Source: Cinclus cinclus
Lineage: Eukaryota > Chordata > Aves > Passeriformes > Cinclidae
Length of the DNA stretch: 64,000 nt
Direction of reading: 5' to 3'
NCBI RefSeq assembly: GCF_963662255.1
Contig: NC_085047.1
Coordinates: forward strand, 16,846,924-16,910,923
In this document: piece by piece, positions 1 to 11,600 of the stretch
How positions within the stretch are numbered: position 1 is the stretch's first letter
Layout: every line of letters begins with the position of its first letter
The notes under the pieces: model-generated
Told to the model about the DNA's origin: nothing
The model's input: the letters and a program-made list of their open reading frames with translations, nothing else
Database searches by the model: none
Translations under genes and position numbers: made by a program

Positions 1-1174
1 AAGGAAATTAAACACTTTAAAAGAGGCACTTTTCTCTACATACTCTACTCATTTTAAACACAACACATGCTGTTTACAAAATATATTATCTCATATTTGT
101 GATCAGAGCCTGGCTGTCACCCTAGATGCAACTGGCTGATGAGATGAATGCTTAACACAGCACATGGTCATTAGCTATCAAACAAACATATTGGTCAGTC
201 ATCAATCCAAACTAGCAGGCATACAAAACTCCTCTATATTCACTGGGCAGTCTGTGCTTCAGGATTTAACACTGCACTACAATTTTCTCCACTGTGGTTT
301 GTTTTCACCCAAGCACACTTTCAAGTGAAACACTCAATTTCACAGCAGACTAGTGTGACACAAAGCAAGGCTATACCTGGCCCAAGATGCTCCATTGCCC
401 CTCTCTGCCTCAGGGTGGGCAGCAAATAAGTTGTTGGAGGCAGTGCATTGCATTTCTCCTGAACCAGGTTCCTGACTCACTGAGAGCAATGGGGTCAGGG
501 AAACCAAACCTAGAACGAAGTTTTCAGCTCTACAGGGGTTGAACATCCTGCTATATACATCACTATAACTGGATAAAGGAGAGGTGTGTCATGAACTGAA
601 TTAAATTGAGTTAGAAATTCTACCATGGAGAGAAACTTCAAGTAATTTCTTGGACACAGTGCAAATCAGGAGTCTGCACCAGCCTTATTGCACTCTAACA
701 TGAAACACCACGCTTTTCAGCAGTTAGACACATGGCTAAATATGCTAGCATTATTTAAATTAGTGCTGTAACATGTATACATTATTTGAGAAGATTGTAG
801 GCTAGCAAATTAGCTAACAGGATGAAGAGAAAAAAGCAAACCCAAAAACCTAAAAACCACTCTACTCCTGATATATCAGTAAAATAAAAAAACCACTTAT
901 CAAGAACTATGAGTGAAGGAAGAATTACTGCCAGGGGACACAGACTTCAGCCAGCTAAGTGTGACTCGTTGCAAGTCTTTAGCAAGAGCTTGAGAACACT
1001 TAAATAATCAAATTCAGGGAAAAATTTCCATACAAAGCAGGCAGGCATCTACATAAAATTGCAAAGACAGCTTTGCATATCAGCTAGTTGGTGCAAATAC
1101 ACACAAGCCCTCATGCTTATGCAAACAGCAGCACCTACGTGCAACTTTCGGTTTAGCTGCAAACAAGAGGTAAA

Positions 1175-1445
1175 GGATGAGGGAAAGCGATGGACTGCGG
1201 GCAGGCTTCCCGCTCGCAGGGGCTTGGAGCACAGATCTGCGCCAGGGGGAAGAGCTGCTCGCCCGTCCCAGGAAAGGCGAGGATCCCTCGGCAGTTTCGG
1301 CCCAGGAATTCCGCCCGGCCTTGGCGCTCGCGGGCCCGCAGCGCCCCCTGGTGCCGAGCCCGGCGCCGACAGCAGCGGCGTTTGACCGGGCTGTGCCGGG
1401 CTAACACCTCCCTACAGGAACGGGACTGAGAACTCCGGGATTTAC
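1175..1445. promoter_or_regulatory. GC-rich island, candidate promoter or insulator
   Basis: This short island is rich in G+C and CpG and stands out sharply from AT-rich flanks. It holds several CpG-containing words (gcgctcgcgg, ccggcgccgac) and a CTCF-like core at 1341-1353. It lies on the 3' side of PLCXD2, where human PHLDB2 has its upstream promoter. A PHLDB2 alternative first exon is therefore one possibility, but no coding match was seen. Confidence 0.45.
1341..1353 (-). promoter_or_regulatory. CTCF-like binding site
   Basis: The minus strand reads CACCAGGGGGCGC, a match to the core of the vertebrate CTCF consensus (CCACCAGGGGGCGC). It sits inside the 1.2-1.4 kb GC island. Its orientation is the same as the second CTCF-like site near 24.4 kb. 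Confidence 0.55.
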
Positions 1446-1472
1446 ACCTCACCTGCGATTTCCTTACTCACG

Positions 1473-1712
1473 GAAACACTGAACGGTCTTGGTTGGAAAG
1501 GACCTTAAATACCGCATCGCTTTCCAACAGCGCCTGCCGTTTGCAGGGACACCTTCCACTAGACCAGGTTGGTCAGAACCCGACCCAACCTGGCCTTGAA
1601 CACTTCCAGGTGATGGGGCATCCACAACTTCTCCAGGCAACCTGTACCAGGGCCCCACCACTCTCACAGTAAAGAACTCCCTTCTAATATCCAAGAGGAC
1701 TTCTACAGTACT
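1473..1712 (-). mobile_element. CR1 LINE 3'-end fragment
   Basis: The plus strand carries the antisense of the conserved CR1 3' region. Recognisable phrases are 'ttggttggaaaggacctta', 'gggacaccttccactagacc', 'acctggccttgaacacttcc' and 'cagtaaagaactcccttcta'. The fragment is a 5'-truncated, diverged copy, so the element points to the minus strand. It contains no reverse transcriptase coding sequence. Confidence 0.85.
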
Positions 1713-1910
1713 GGCAATTTTTAACGAACGGGAGACAAGGTATACATAAAATACACCATATGGAACTATCCTGGTCATGCTGCTAAAGCTATCAAAAATC
1801 AGTGGCACTCTGTGCTAATCAAAACAAAACCCTCTTATAGGAAAATTGATTGCACAGTAGTATTAAAGCCAAATGGTGAATAATCTAATTTTTGGAAACC
1901 AGCACACACA

Positions 1911-1938
1911 CCCCCCCCCCAAAAAAAAAAAAAAAAAA
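1911..1938. repeat. C10-A18 homopolymer pair
   Basis: A run of ten C is followed directly by a run of eighteen A, preceded by a short CA repeat. This is low-complexity sequence. Confidence 0.9.
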
Positions 1939-2227
1939 TACAAGGTAAAATACTGGCCAGAGATTTATGACCTAGGACATTACTGAAATTACTGAGATAT
2001 TTGTATGAACAAATGTAAAACTTGGTCCAGAAATAAGCAATTTTCCTCTGTGGCACAAGATTTCTTTCACCTCCCCCCTAAATTCAACTTCAGCCAGCTT
2101 GAAATGAATTATTAGTGTGAAGCCACACATCCATCCTACATTTTACAAAACCATACCACTTTCAGAAAAAGTTCCAGTTACCAGGAAACACACATATACC
2201 CTGTTACTTCATTATTTGCACTAATTC

Positions 2228-2233
2228 TTTATT
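2228..2233 (-). terminator. Candidate poly(A) signal AATAAA for a short PLCXD2 transcript
   Basis: The minus strand reads AATAAA about 160 bases downstream of the in-frame stop reached if PLCXD2 exon 3 is not spliced further (stop at 2391-2393). This would fit an isoform ending in a retained exon 3. The hexamer is common by chance in AT-rich DNA. Confidence 0.3.
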
Positions 2234-2394
2234 TTTAATGACTGCAAATCTCTCCCGTGAACAACAGTACTGAGCAAAACTTCATGCTTTCAGCAAGCCT
2301 AAGCAAACATTTCCTAGTTTCTTGCTTGCTCAGTGCCTCTTTCAACACGAGACATGTCAAGTCAAGAACAGAGAAAATCGAGACAAGTCCTTAC

Positions 2395-2636
2395 CTATGA
2401 ACAAGTGTGTTCTTTAGACCACGGATTAGATGCCGTGCAATCGTTTTCACTCGAGGTGTGAGAATTGCTTGAGACACATGGAAAGTCCCATAACGACTTC
2501 GTTCCCCAAGTGTGGTCTCCAGAAACTGTAGCAGTTTGTGCACATTAGTTGTATTAGCCCATGGTGCTGGAATTTTATAACCTGGCCACAGGAAGGGATA
2601 TTCCTGATACAAAGGGTGGTGGTAAAATATGAGAAC
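2395..2636 (-). CDS. PLCXD2: PLCXD2 coding exon 3
   Basis: It starts VLIFYHHPLYQEYPFLWPG and runs to RGLKNTLVH plus two bases (AG) before a GTAAGG donor. Human PLCXD2 continues here with Ser-Asn-Arg. If the donor is ignored, the frame adds Arg and stops at 2391-2393, which gives a complete-looking short C-terminus. Confidence 0.93.
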
Positions 2637-5600
2637 CTAACAGAACAAACAAGAAAAACAACCCAACATTAAAAAAACAAAACAAAAAACACTATTACTA
2701 TATTTTTATTTGAACAGGCTGCTGCATTGGTTTATGTTCATACAGTACTGTTGTAGCTAGCATAGCAGTGAAGAGGACCAACCAAAAATGTTGCTCGTGA
2801 GTCATGAGTGTCGGTATATTTGTTGCACTAGTGCCAAAGGAGATGGAGATCATTTTGTTCAGCTTGGAGAACAGGATTGCTTCAGGCTTTATGGGTCACC
2901 AGTTTAAAATTACAAAGTTGCCTCTGTCATTTAAAGAGCTCACCTTAAATACATTGCAATTTCTTACTGCCAGAATATACCTATAACTGTAATTGAGGTT
3001 AAGGATTTTGGCAGTCTTGCCATCTTCTGAATACCTCCTGCTAAGAGAGTAAAGTGTGCTGGGCTGATTGGCACAACTGACATACTGGCATCATGCTCAC
3101 ACTTGCTGCATGAGAAATCAAAGCCAGTCCTGCTGTCAGCAAAACTGTCAAGTCCAAAGTTAATATTTTATACCTTGTAAGGTGATTCTCTACAGCTCAG
3201 AGGCTTTTTACTACCACCCATATTTACACGAGATTCATCTTGAACCCTAGCATTGGCAGCATCAGTTCAGAACAATTCTTCAAAGCCTCATTTCCAGTTT
3301 AGTAATTATTTGCTGCTGCTGAAACTCTTTTCTGTTCTCAGTTTTTGTATACCGATGGGAGCAGTTACCACAGAGAAGAGGCATTAACCTCACCTCTGCA
3401 GATCTGGAGGGCTGCAGAGGAGGTAAGAAATTCAGTCCATACCTTAGCCATGCTAAAGCTTATATGCTTCTCACTGTCAAGAAAGACAACAGTTCATCAA
3501 ATCCTCACCAACACAAGTCTGCTCTACATGCCCTTCCAGAAGAGAAAACCCTTTGTGAGGAGCACAAAGCTCCAAGGACGCTATAGTTTAATTATTTAAC
3601 AAACGGTTTTGGGAGCAGGACAGACTGGTCACACCATGGATGAGCAGATATACAGCTGCATGTAAATGGAGGAAAACATGCACACTACATAGAGGAGGCC
3701 CTAGTAGGCTTTAACTTGACCATCAGCAGCATCCTTGGTCCAATACCTGTGAGTGGGAGCTACACCCAGCTTGTCCCTTTAAAATCTTAACATTTTGGGT
3801 TTGAAAAACATTAAACATCCTTTCCCTACCTGGTGTTTCTTCTCCCACATGTACAGTAATGTCACGTATTCTACACATTCAACACAACAAAGTTTGGATT
3901 CAAATGCTGAGTGGATCCTGTTGATCAAGAAGTGGTGATGGCTGTCATCCATGGCATAGAAATGATTGAAATCCAAGAAGATTACTTCCTTAGGGTGCTG
4001 CTCAAGAAAACTATTCATCTCCTTCAGCCCATCCCATACTTTGATGCCAAACAAGCCATGTATGAAGTAAGTCTCTTTTCCTATTTCCCCAGGTTTGGAA
4101 GATACACGAAGATCAAAGTAGCGGATCCCACCTTCCAGCTGCTCTTTGAAAGTCAAATTTTGAGTCACTGACCATTTCTTCATGATCTTTCTAACCAAGG
4201 GAATTCTGGCCAAACGTTTGATGGCTGTTGCTTGGTCTGGTCCCACAGGAGATTTGTCATCAACCCAGTAGCTGAAAGAATCATGTGATCCTAGAAAAAA
4301 AAACAAGAAAAATTAATTTTAGGAAAAGTGACTCTCCCAAAACACATATACCCCTGTGCCCTGAAAACTGAATGAAGTACTACATGTATGACAGGGGTGG
4401 AGAAGTGTTATGCTCACATGTGAGTCTTTCAAACTATCCTTTACACCTTACTTCTCCCTGACAGTTTAACAAGAGTTAAGATTAAGGTTCTTAGTTTGAA
4501 CGGCTTTCTTGCATGAGCTCCCAATTTCAAGGCTCTCTGAACACCACAAAAACATTTGTGGTAAAGGGAAACTTCCTTTTAACCTTCTTTCATTCCTTCC
4601 TTTATGAACTACAAATCAACCCCCAAAGCTTCCCCAGAACCTGGTACATGACTGATCTAGGATGAGACTCCAGATTCATTTTAAGAATCTGAGACTTTAT
4701 TTCTACCTGGTAAATCCAACCCTAACCTTATGCACCAAACATCTCGGACCAGGTATCTTTATTCATGTAATGGACTGGAGGATCTGCACCTGCACATGCC
4801 TTACCAGCACACCTCCTCACATTAGCCTCGAGATAACTCCAAAATAAAAGTTTCAGAGTCAATTAACTATCCCTATCTTAGCCAAGTCAGTAACAGAACA
4901 AAGAGTGAAAAGGCAGTGTAACTTGGTCTGCACTGTACCAGAACAGCACAAAGCAAAGGCAGAAGCTGTTTCACCACAGACCGAGGTTTACCAGGGATTT
5001 CTAATCATTTCCACCAGGCACCAGCAACCTAGCCATGAAGTTGCAGCTGCTCCAGGCTCACCTTCCTTGTGAAGTTCCAGCCAGCAAAAACACTACTAGG
5101 AGCTCTAATAGCCCTTGATACCCTTTGTATACCTTGATACCCTTTCAGGATAGGAGAAGAGAGTTTGCCCATTAAGCCAAACCCCACCTGCTACCTGTGG
5201 ACCCATGTGCTGAAGCCCAGAGAAAGCATCTTCACCCAAGCAGCTCATTTTCCAGCTGCCCCAGGGTACAGTGACCCTGCACCATCCTGCTGGCACCCAT
5301 GTTTTACATTCCTGCATGCCTGTCCCTGCTTCTAGGACTATGCTTTTCTCAAATTTCTTCCTCTACCTCAGTGTGCAACTCTTTAAAATACCAATTTGTC
5401 ATAATCTCAAGATAGCATTTGAGGCATTCACAGTCTCCTTTATCCAAACCTTTTATTTGTGTACCAGTGCTCACTCGAACACTGACACATTTCCTGTGAT
5501 GCAAGATCAGAGCTACAAACAAGATTATGATCTCAAATGGATTATCTTGTCGGCATTTTTAATCCAGATGAAAGAACAGACAGTGCATAAACTAAACATC

Positions 5601-8600
5601 ACTTCTCAATAACCTCAAATGCACTCCGCTTCCAAGGATTTCAAATAGCTCAAAACCAGTGAACAGGTCGTGTGAAGGTTAGTTTTCAAGCTTTACAGAT
5701 GAACACTAAAAAACTAATTTTATCAACTCTCCATGAATTCTTTACAGCATACGTATAAGAGGGTCTCTGTTATGGCTTTCCAGACAGAAGTGAGAAGTGC
5801 CAAAGATGCCAGCTTCAGCAGCTTTTTAGTACCTGTCCCAGTAAACCACATCACAGTGGCTGTCAGTTGTGGAGCGACACCCAGATTTTCTTTTTCCCCG
5901 CATCTCCAAACATAACCCTGGAACAAACATCTAGTGAAGACATATCAGAAGCCATATGATGCTTCAAACTACAGTTTACAGATATTTGAGTTTCATCTAG
6001 CTCCCTGTACAGCAGAAAGAGTCATTCATGTTTCTGCAATATTTGGAAAGTAGACTTTAATCACAAGATGCTTGTCTTCTACATTGGAATTAATAGCTCT
6101 GAATGAAGAAATTTTTCATTTGGTTGTGGTTTTCATTCAGTTTTTGCCTAGTTCTTAATTCTATCAATTTTTATTTTTTCTTCTGTTTAGGTCACAATAG
6201 AAGACTGTGTAACATCACAGAATAATGACACAAATATTTTCATTTTAACTAAGACAGTACAGAAGCTTTGAGACCTATAGGAGTCACTTGCACCATTGTG
6301 ATCCCTCAGACTGATAAACCTGCCTTACAAAGGAATGAGCATTTTATCTGGCCACTAATACATTGTTGCCACCTCAGAGTTGTCTAAGTAAATCTCAACC
6401 AAAAAACAACTTGTTTTCCTAATTCTGATCATTCACTTTATAGCTATAAAAGTCTTTCCTTTGCAGTTTGTCACTTACAAGGTGCTTTTAAGGATACAAA
6501 GAGCAAATTGTCTCCCTGCACTATCACAAATCAAGTTCTATTTATAGCCCAGCACTATGAAGCAATATATTAAAAAAGTCAGCACATTGCAACTTTTTCA
6601 ACATATAGTTTAAAAACTGCACTCCTTAACAGCAAGCTGAACTATGTGTGACATTCTTCTATAGTTAGGAAAGATCCCATTAACTCCTGCTCCATGGTTC
6701 TACTAAAAGCCTAGGAAATTTAGCTTCCCTTCTACATCAAAAACAACATGTGTACCTAGATATAACCAAGCAGTACACGAGTTGGAGCATGTGCAAAAAT
6801 ATATCCTCCTTTTCACCGTTGGTAACACATCACATGCTAGGAGGGCAGGGGAGCATCACCAATTCTGTCATCATTCTGATAGATACTGAGGCTGGAAAGA
6901 CAGCCAAAGTTCAATTAGATCTTCAGTGGTCATTTAAAGAGGCCAGCCATCAATATCTAGGCCCACAGTATCTTGAATCTGATTAGAAGAAAAAAACCTA
7001 AACTGAAACCCTGCAGCAACAGCACTGAATACTTGTGGGGCTGTGGGGGTAACAGCAAGGTAAAGACCACATAATCCACTAGGCCCTTCTTTAATTTAAG
7101 ATCACTGTGATATACTACCAGCTCAGGCACTGCCTTTTAATATAGCTTAGCTGCAACGTTAAGTACATGCTAAGCTGATTGCATCAGAATGTCAAAATAA
7201 TCCCTGCTCTCCTTTGCTCTATCCCTAAACTCATACAAAGTCTTGCCATTCTGTTGCTATGGCAGGAGCCAAGCTGGTTGCTAATATATGTAATACAGCA
7301 TGATTTCTTTTTGAAAAAGCATAGCCTAAACCAACCAAATCCGTAAAACTTCGAAGGCAAAGGGCAGAGGCTACACCGCAAGAATGGAGTGGACCAGCCC
7401 CATTTTGTCAGGAGCTCAGTGTAAGAGCTGCTAAGCAGATTCTCAATTCATGTCTAACACAAGGATGTGTGCACTGCCCAGTGACAGCAGCAAAGCTGGC
7501 AGTTCCTGGACAGAGCAAGAACCACAAAACTCTCATAGCAACATACGCTATGAAGTCTTTTCCATGTGTAAAAAATCCCTCACCATCTGTTGTTCACCAC
7601 ACAAATAATGTGCATTGCCTCAAATTATGCTGAGTACTTTTCTTGGGAAAAAAACCCCTCAATTATTGAAGCAAGACATTTCACATGATAATTAACAACT
7701 TACATATAAATAATACCCTATTCAGTAAAGCTATTCCTTAAACCTGCTGATTGTGGAGCAAGCAACAAAATTAGTTATTTACAACATCCACCTCCCGCTG
7801 AAGTCAAAAGGCAGAGAAAAGCTAAGAAATTGTGTCTTCATTGTCCTTTAGGTAAGGAGAAACCAGAACCCCAGCCTGAAGTGCCTCAACAGCATGCTCC
7901 TGCACGTGCAGGACATGGATTTACTGTAGATGAGACTGGATTAGCGTTCAGACTGCAAACCTTACTGAGCTGCTCTAGTGACATGGCATCAGCCTGGTGT
8001 TCAGCCCTCCCCAAAACCAAGTCAGGCACAGAAAATACAATGAAGAGATGATGATTTGACAATTGCGTCCAATGGAGTAAAGATGTGCAGCAAGAAAAAA
8101 GAAGTATTAAATTTTATCATGAAAGAGGCCGCATACTCAAAGACAAAAATTAGGGAACTACTAATCAGCTGGCAGCTTTATTTCAGTTTCATTTCTTTCA
8201 TCTGACAAAGACTGGCAGCTTCAAGGAAAGACATGCCATCAAATGCTCAGATATTTAACTATCAAAGGCTGTGTTATAGTTAAGATAGTATTACTTTGGT
8301 ACCTTCCAGATGCCAGACTTAAAATTATGGATAGACCTCCTAATTTTATCCCAGTAATTGCAACTGTGGACTAAATTTCATTCATATCTTTAAACATCCT
8401 TTTTTTCTGCTTATACTAATTCCCTGAGTTAATTTACATTAAACAGTTCACTTTTCAATTCTATTTATATATTAAAAAGACTGTATTGCACTGTTCAGGA
8501 TGACATTTTGGTGAAGCCCTTGTGCTAACTGTTAAACAGCAGCCTTTAATCATCACATCTGCAGTAAAACCTAACTACCCAGTGTGTTTATTTGTAATGC

Positions 8601-11600
8601 TACTTACTCACAGATAGTCAAAGTAACCCATGGTGGAACTGAAACAAATGACACTTAACAGAATGTTATCAAGCCTCCAATGTCAACAAATACCAGCAAT
8701 AGCTCTTCATTCTCATGACCAGTGACAGGACTCAAGGAAACAGCACAAATCTGAGGCTTACATTGGATCTTGGGAAAAGGCTCTTCACCCATATGGTGGT
8801 TGAACACTGGGATAGGGAAGTGGTCACAGCACCAAGCCCATCCAAGTTCAAGGAGCGTTTGGACAATGCTCTCAGGCACAGGGTGTGACTCCTGGGGGTC
8901 TCCTGTGCAGGGCCAGGAGTCGGACTTGATTATCCTGTGGGCCCCTTCCAACTCAGCATACTCTATGATTCTATATAATTTGGTAGTATCTTTTGTTTCC
9001 ATATAATTCTTCCTGCGAATACAGTTGCAGCAAAGGGACAGGGATTAGCAACATGCCACCAGCCCCTTGTAAATTTATCTTCATGGAACACTGAACATAT
9101 GACTATACAGCATGCAAAGCACAGAGATCTTCCAACACAGAACACTACCTGTGCACTGCCAATCACTTGAAAGCAGGACAAACTCTTGGGTTTTTCTGGA
9201 TATAAGTATGTCTCCTAGCATATTGCAAGCCTTCCTGGTTCCAAGGCTGTGGACTAGTCAAGAAGCAGCAGCCCAAGACACTTTCTGCAAACATTTAGCC
9301 AACCAAGAAGCAATACATGAAAGCACAAGGGCAGATGAGAGTGCTGTCAGTTAAGCCTAAATATATCTGAATAAACTGGACTGACCTTTACATGAATAGA
9401 ACACTAACAGGACGAAAATTGCAAGAAAAAAAATGTTTAACATAACATGAAAGTAAGAGGCAAGGTAAAAAAAAAAAAAAACCCATACATCTCCCTTAAA
9501 AACATTACAGGGTCATGCTTTATGACCCAAGAACCATCCCAACTGCAGTGGCACTAAACTTCTTAGCACCAGCTTTGCTCTTTAGACAAAGTACATTCCC
9601 CACCCATCACAAACCACTGCACATGACACAGCACAGCAGGAATTACGCAGCTAAAATGGGCAGAAGAACAGTAACCAAGTTCCAAAAACACAGGATGTAA
9701 GTGCTATTGAGCCAAGGCCATCCCACTAGTGTTCTTTTAAACCGGATGTCCTGTGTGGGCCAAAACTGAGGGAAAAACAGGATAAGCAAAAGTGCCTCTC
9801 AAAGTCTAGAAGTCCTCAGGATTCAGGTCATTAACAACCCAGATTTTCTTATTAGAAGATTAACATCTTAAAAGTTCATCACTAATGACAAGCAATTCAA
9901 ATAGCTCATACTAGCTTGTCCAGCAAAAGGACATGAGGCAGAAATAAACATCCTATTGACAATCAGTTATCTAAAACTATAGAGATTAGTATATTTTAAG
10001 AAACCTACAAGAATCCTTTAGATATTCTTAATGCAGTCCCACTAAGCAAGAGAAACCCTAGTACAGACCAAATCCTCTTAGGAAAACTCCCTCTCTCTGT
10101 CCAAGAACTACTCTTATGTCCCTCATTGCCCCTTTCAGGCAGTGCAATGGGCTGCAAGAGCTTAAAGACAACCTAAAAATGTCAGACACAATGTCACAGT
10201 AGCTTGCTTTTCTTTCCAGCCAGAAGACATTCTTTTGGCACTGGCTGGAGTTGCCATTGAAGTTCAAGGTCATCTAACAATGATTTCCCATTTGTCAACA
10301 ATTTCAGTTGTCTGCAATGGAAACGCAAGGAAGACACAATGCCTCTACTATTTCAAAGCCTGACTGGATCCACACACTCAAAAAGGAAAAAACCCTTCAG
10401 CTTAGAGTCCTAAACTCCTCTTTTGTGACCACTCAGAACTGAGTGGACCAAGGGTACATGCTCGTCTGAGAAGGCTCTAGAGAAATTTTTATTACATGGC
10501 ACTTTTTCTCTTTTAGCAACTTTGCTGGAAAAGCAGGCAAACTTTCACAACATGGGAGGAGAGCAACAACCATTTATGTCAACGTTATGACTAGTTTTCG
10601 TCATTTGAAGTAAAACTTTGGCATGTTCTGCACTCATCATTTACATCTCTCCCTAGAAATTAATGAACAGACAAGCTGAAGACACTTTACCAGACTCATA
10701 TACCAGAGACACTTAGGTCTGGTAGGGTACAGATACTTAAAGTAGTCAGGTACTCTAGGGTACAGATTTTAATAAGTAACAGGAAGAACATTTTTCCAGA
10801 TTAAAAAAAAATAGGACCTTCATATATTGTCTGAAGAAAATTTTGTACCATTTCAAGAGTAATTAGGTTTTGACTAAACAGATGACAGCTCTTTAAAAAG
10901 AGAAGCCCTAGGGACTGGCTTTTTCGGGGAACTCCTGCACAGACCCACTGTCTGCCAGGCCAGTTCCTCACAGAGGGACACACAAAAGGAATACTTGGTT
11001 ACTTAGGAATCGTGGAACAAATCCATCAAATGCTCTCAACAGTATAACAGTCCAAATAGTTTAATAGCCTCTAAAAGTATTTGAGAGTTGCTGTTACAAT
11101 CAAATAGCCTACCAACATAATAACTTGTCTTTTCAGAAAATTCTACATTTACAAGTCACACTCAACATCACTATACTTATGTAGGTACTTTCTTCTAGTG
11201 GTTACCACCTGATTCATTGGTAGATGGAAACTAACTTGAGAAGGAAAATAAAGCTTGGTGAATCAAAACAAACCTTATTTCTTCCCTTTGAGCTTCAACC
11301 CAACAGATGGCCAGTTCAGCTGATTCAATGATCCTTTTAATTACAACTCCAAAGGAATACTGTTCAGGACGAGGACGCAGCCTCAAGGTCACTACCACTC
11401 CTCACAGTACTCACGTCCATAGCCCACATCAGCACAAGAACAAATAAACAAGAAAATAACAGCATTAGCAAGCTCAGCAGCTCACCTCAGGGTGATGCAA
11501 ACAAAGAAAAACCACCCAATCCAGTCAGAGCCTAGTGGCCAGCTCTCAACTGGACAGCGCTGCTGCTGCTTCTTTTCAGAACCATTCTGGTTCTGCTTGT

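Larger units (their letters stand above)
1..1470. other. Non-coding sequence downstream of PLCXD2
   Basis: AT-rich sequence with no coding exon that I recognise up to about 1170, followed by a GC-rich island (listed separately). The expected last coding exon of PLCXD2, about 15 codons in human, was looked for on the minus strand and not found. In human the next gene in this direction is PHLDB2, whose 5' part overlaps the PLCXD2 locus, so this stretch may lie inside a PHLDB2 or PLCXD2 intron. That placement is inference from synteny. Confidence 0.5.
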
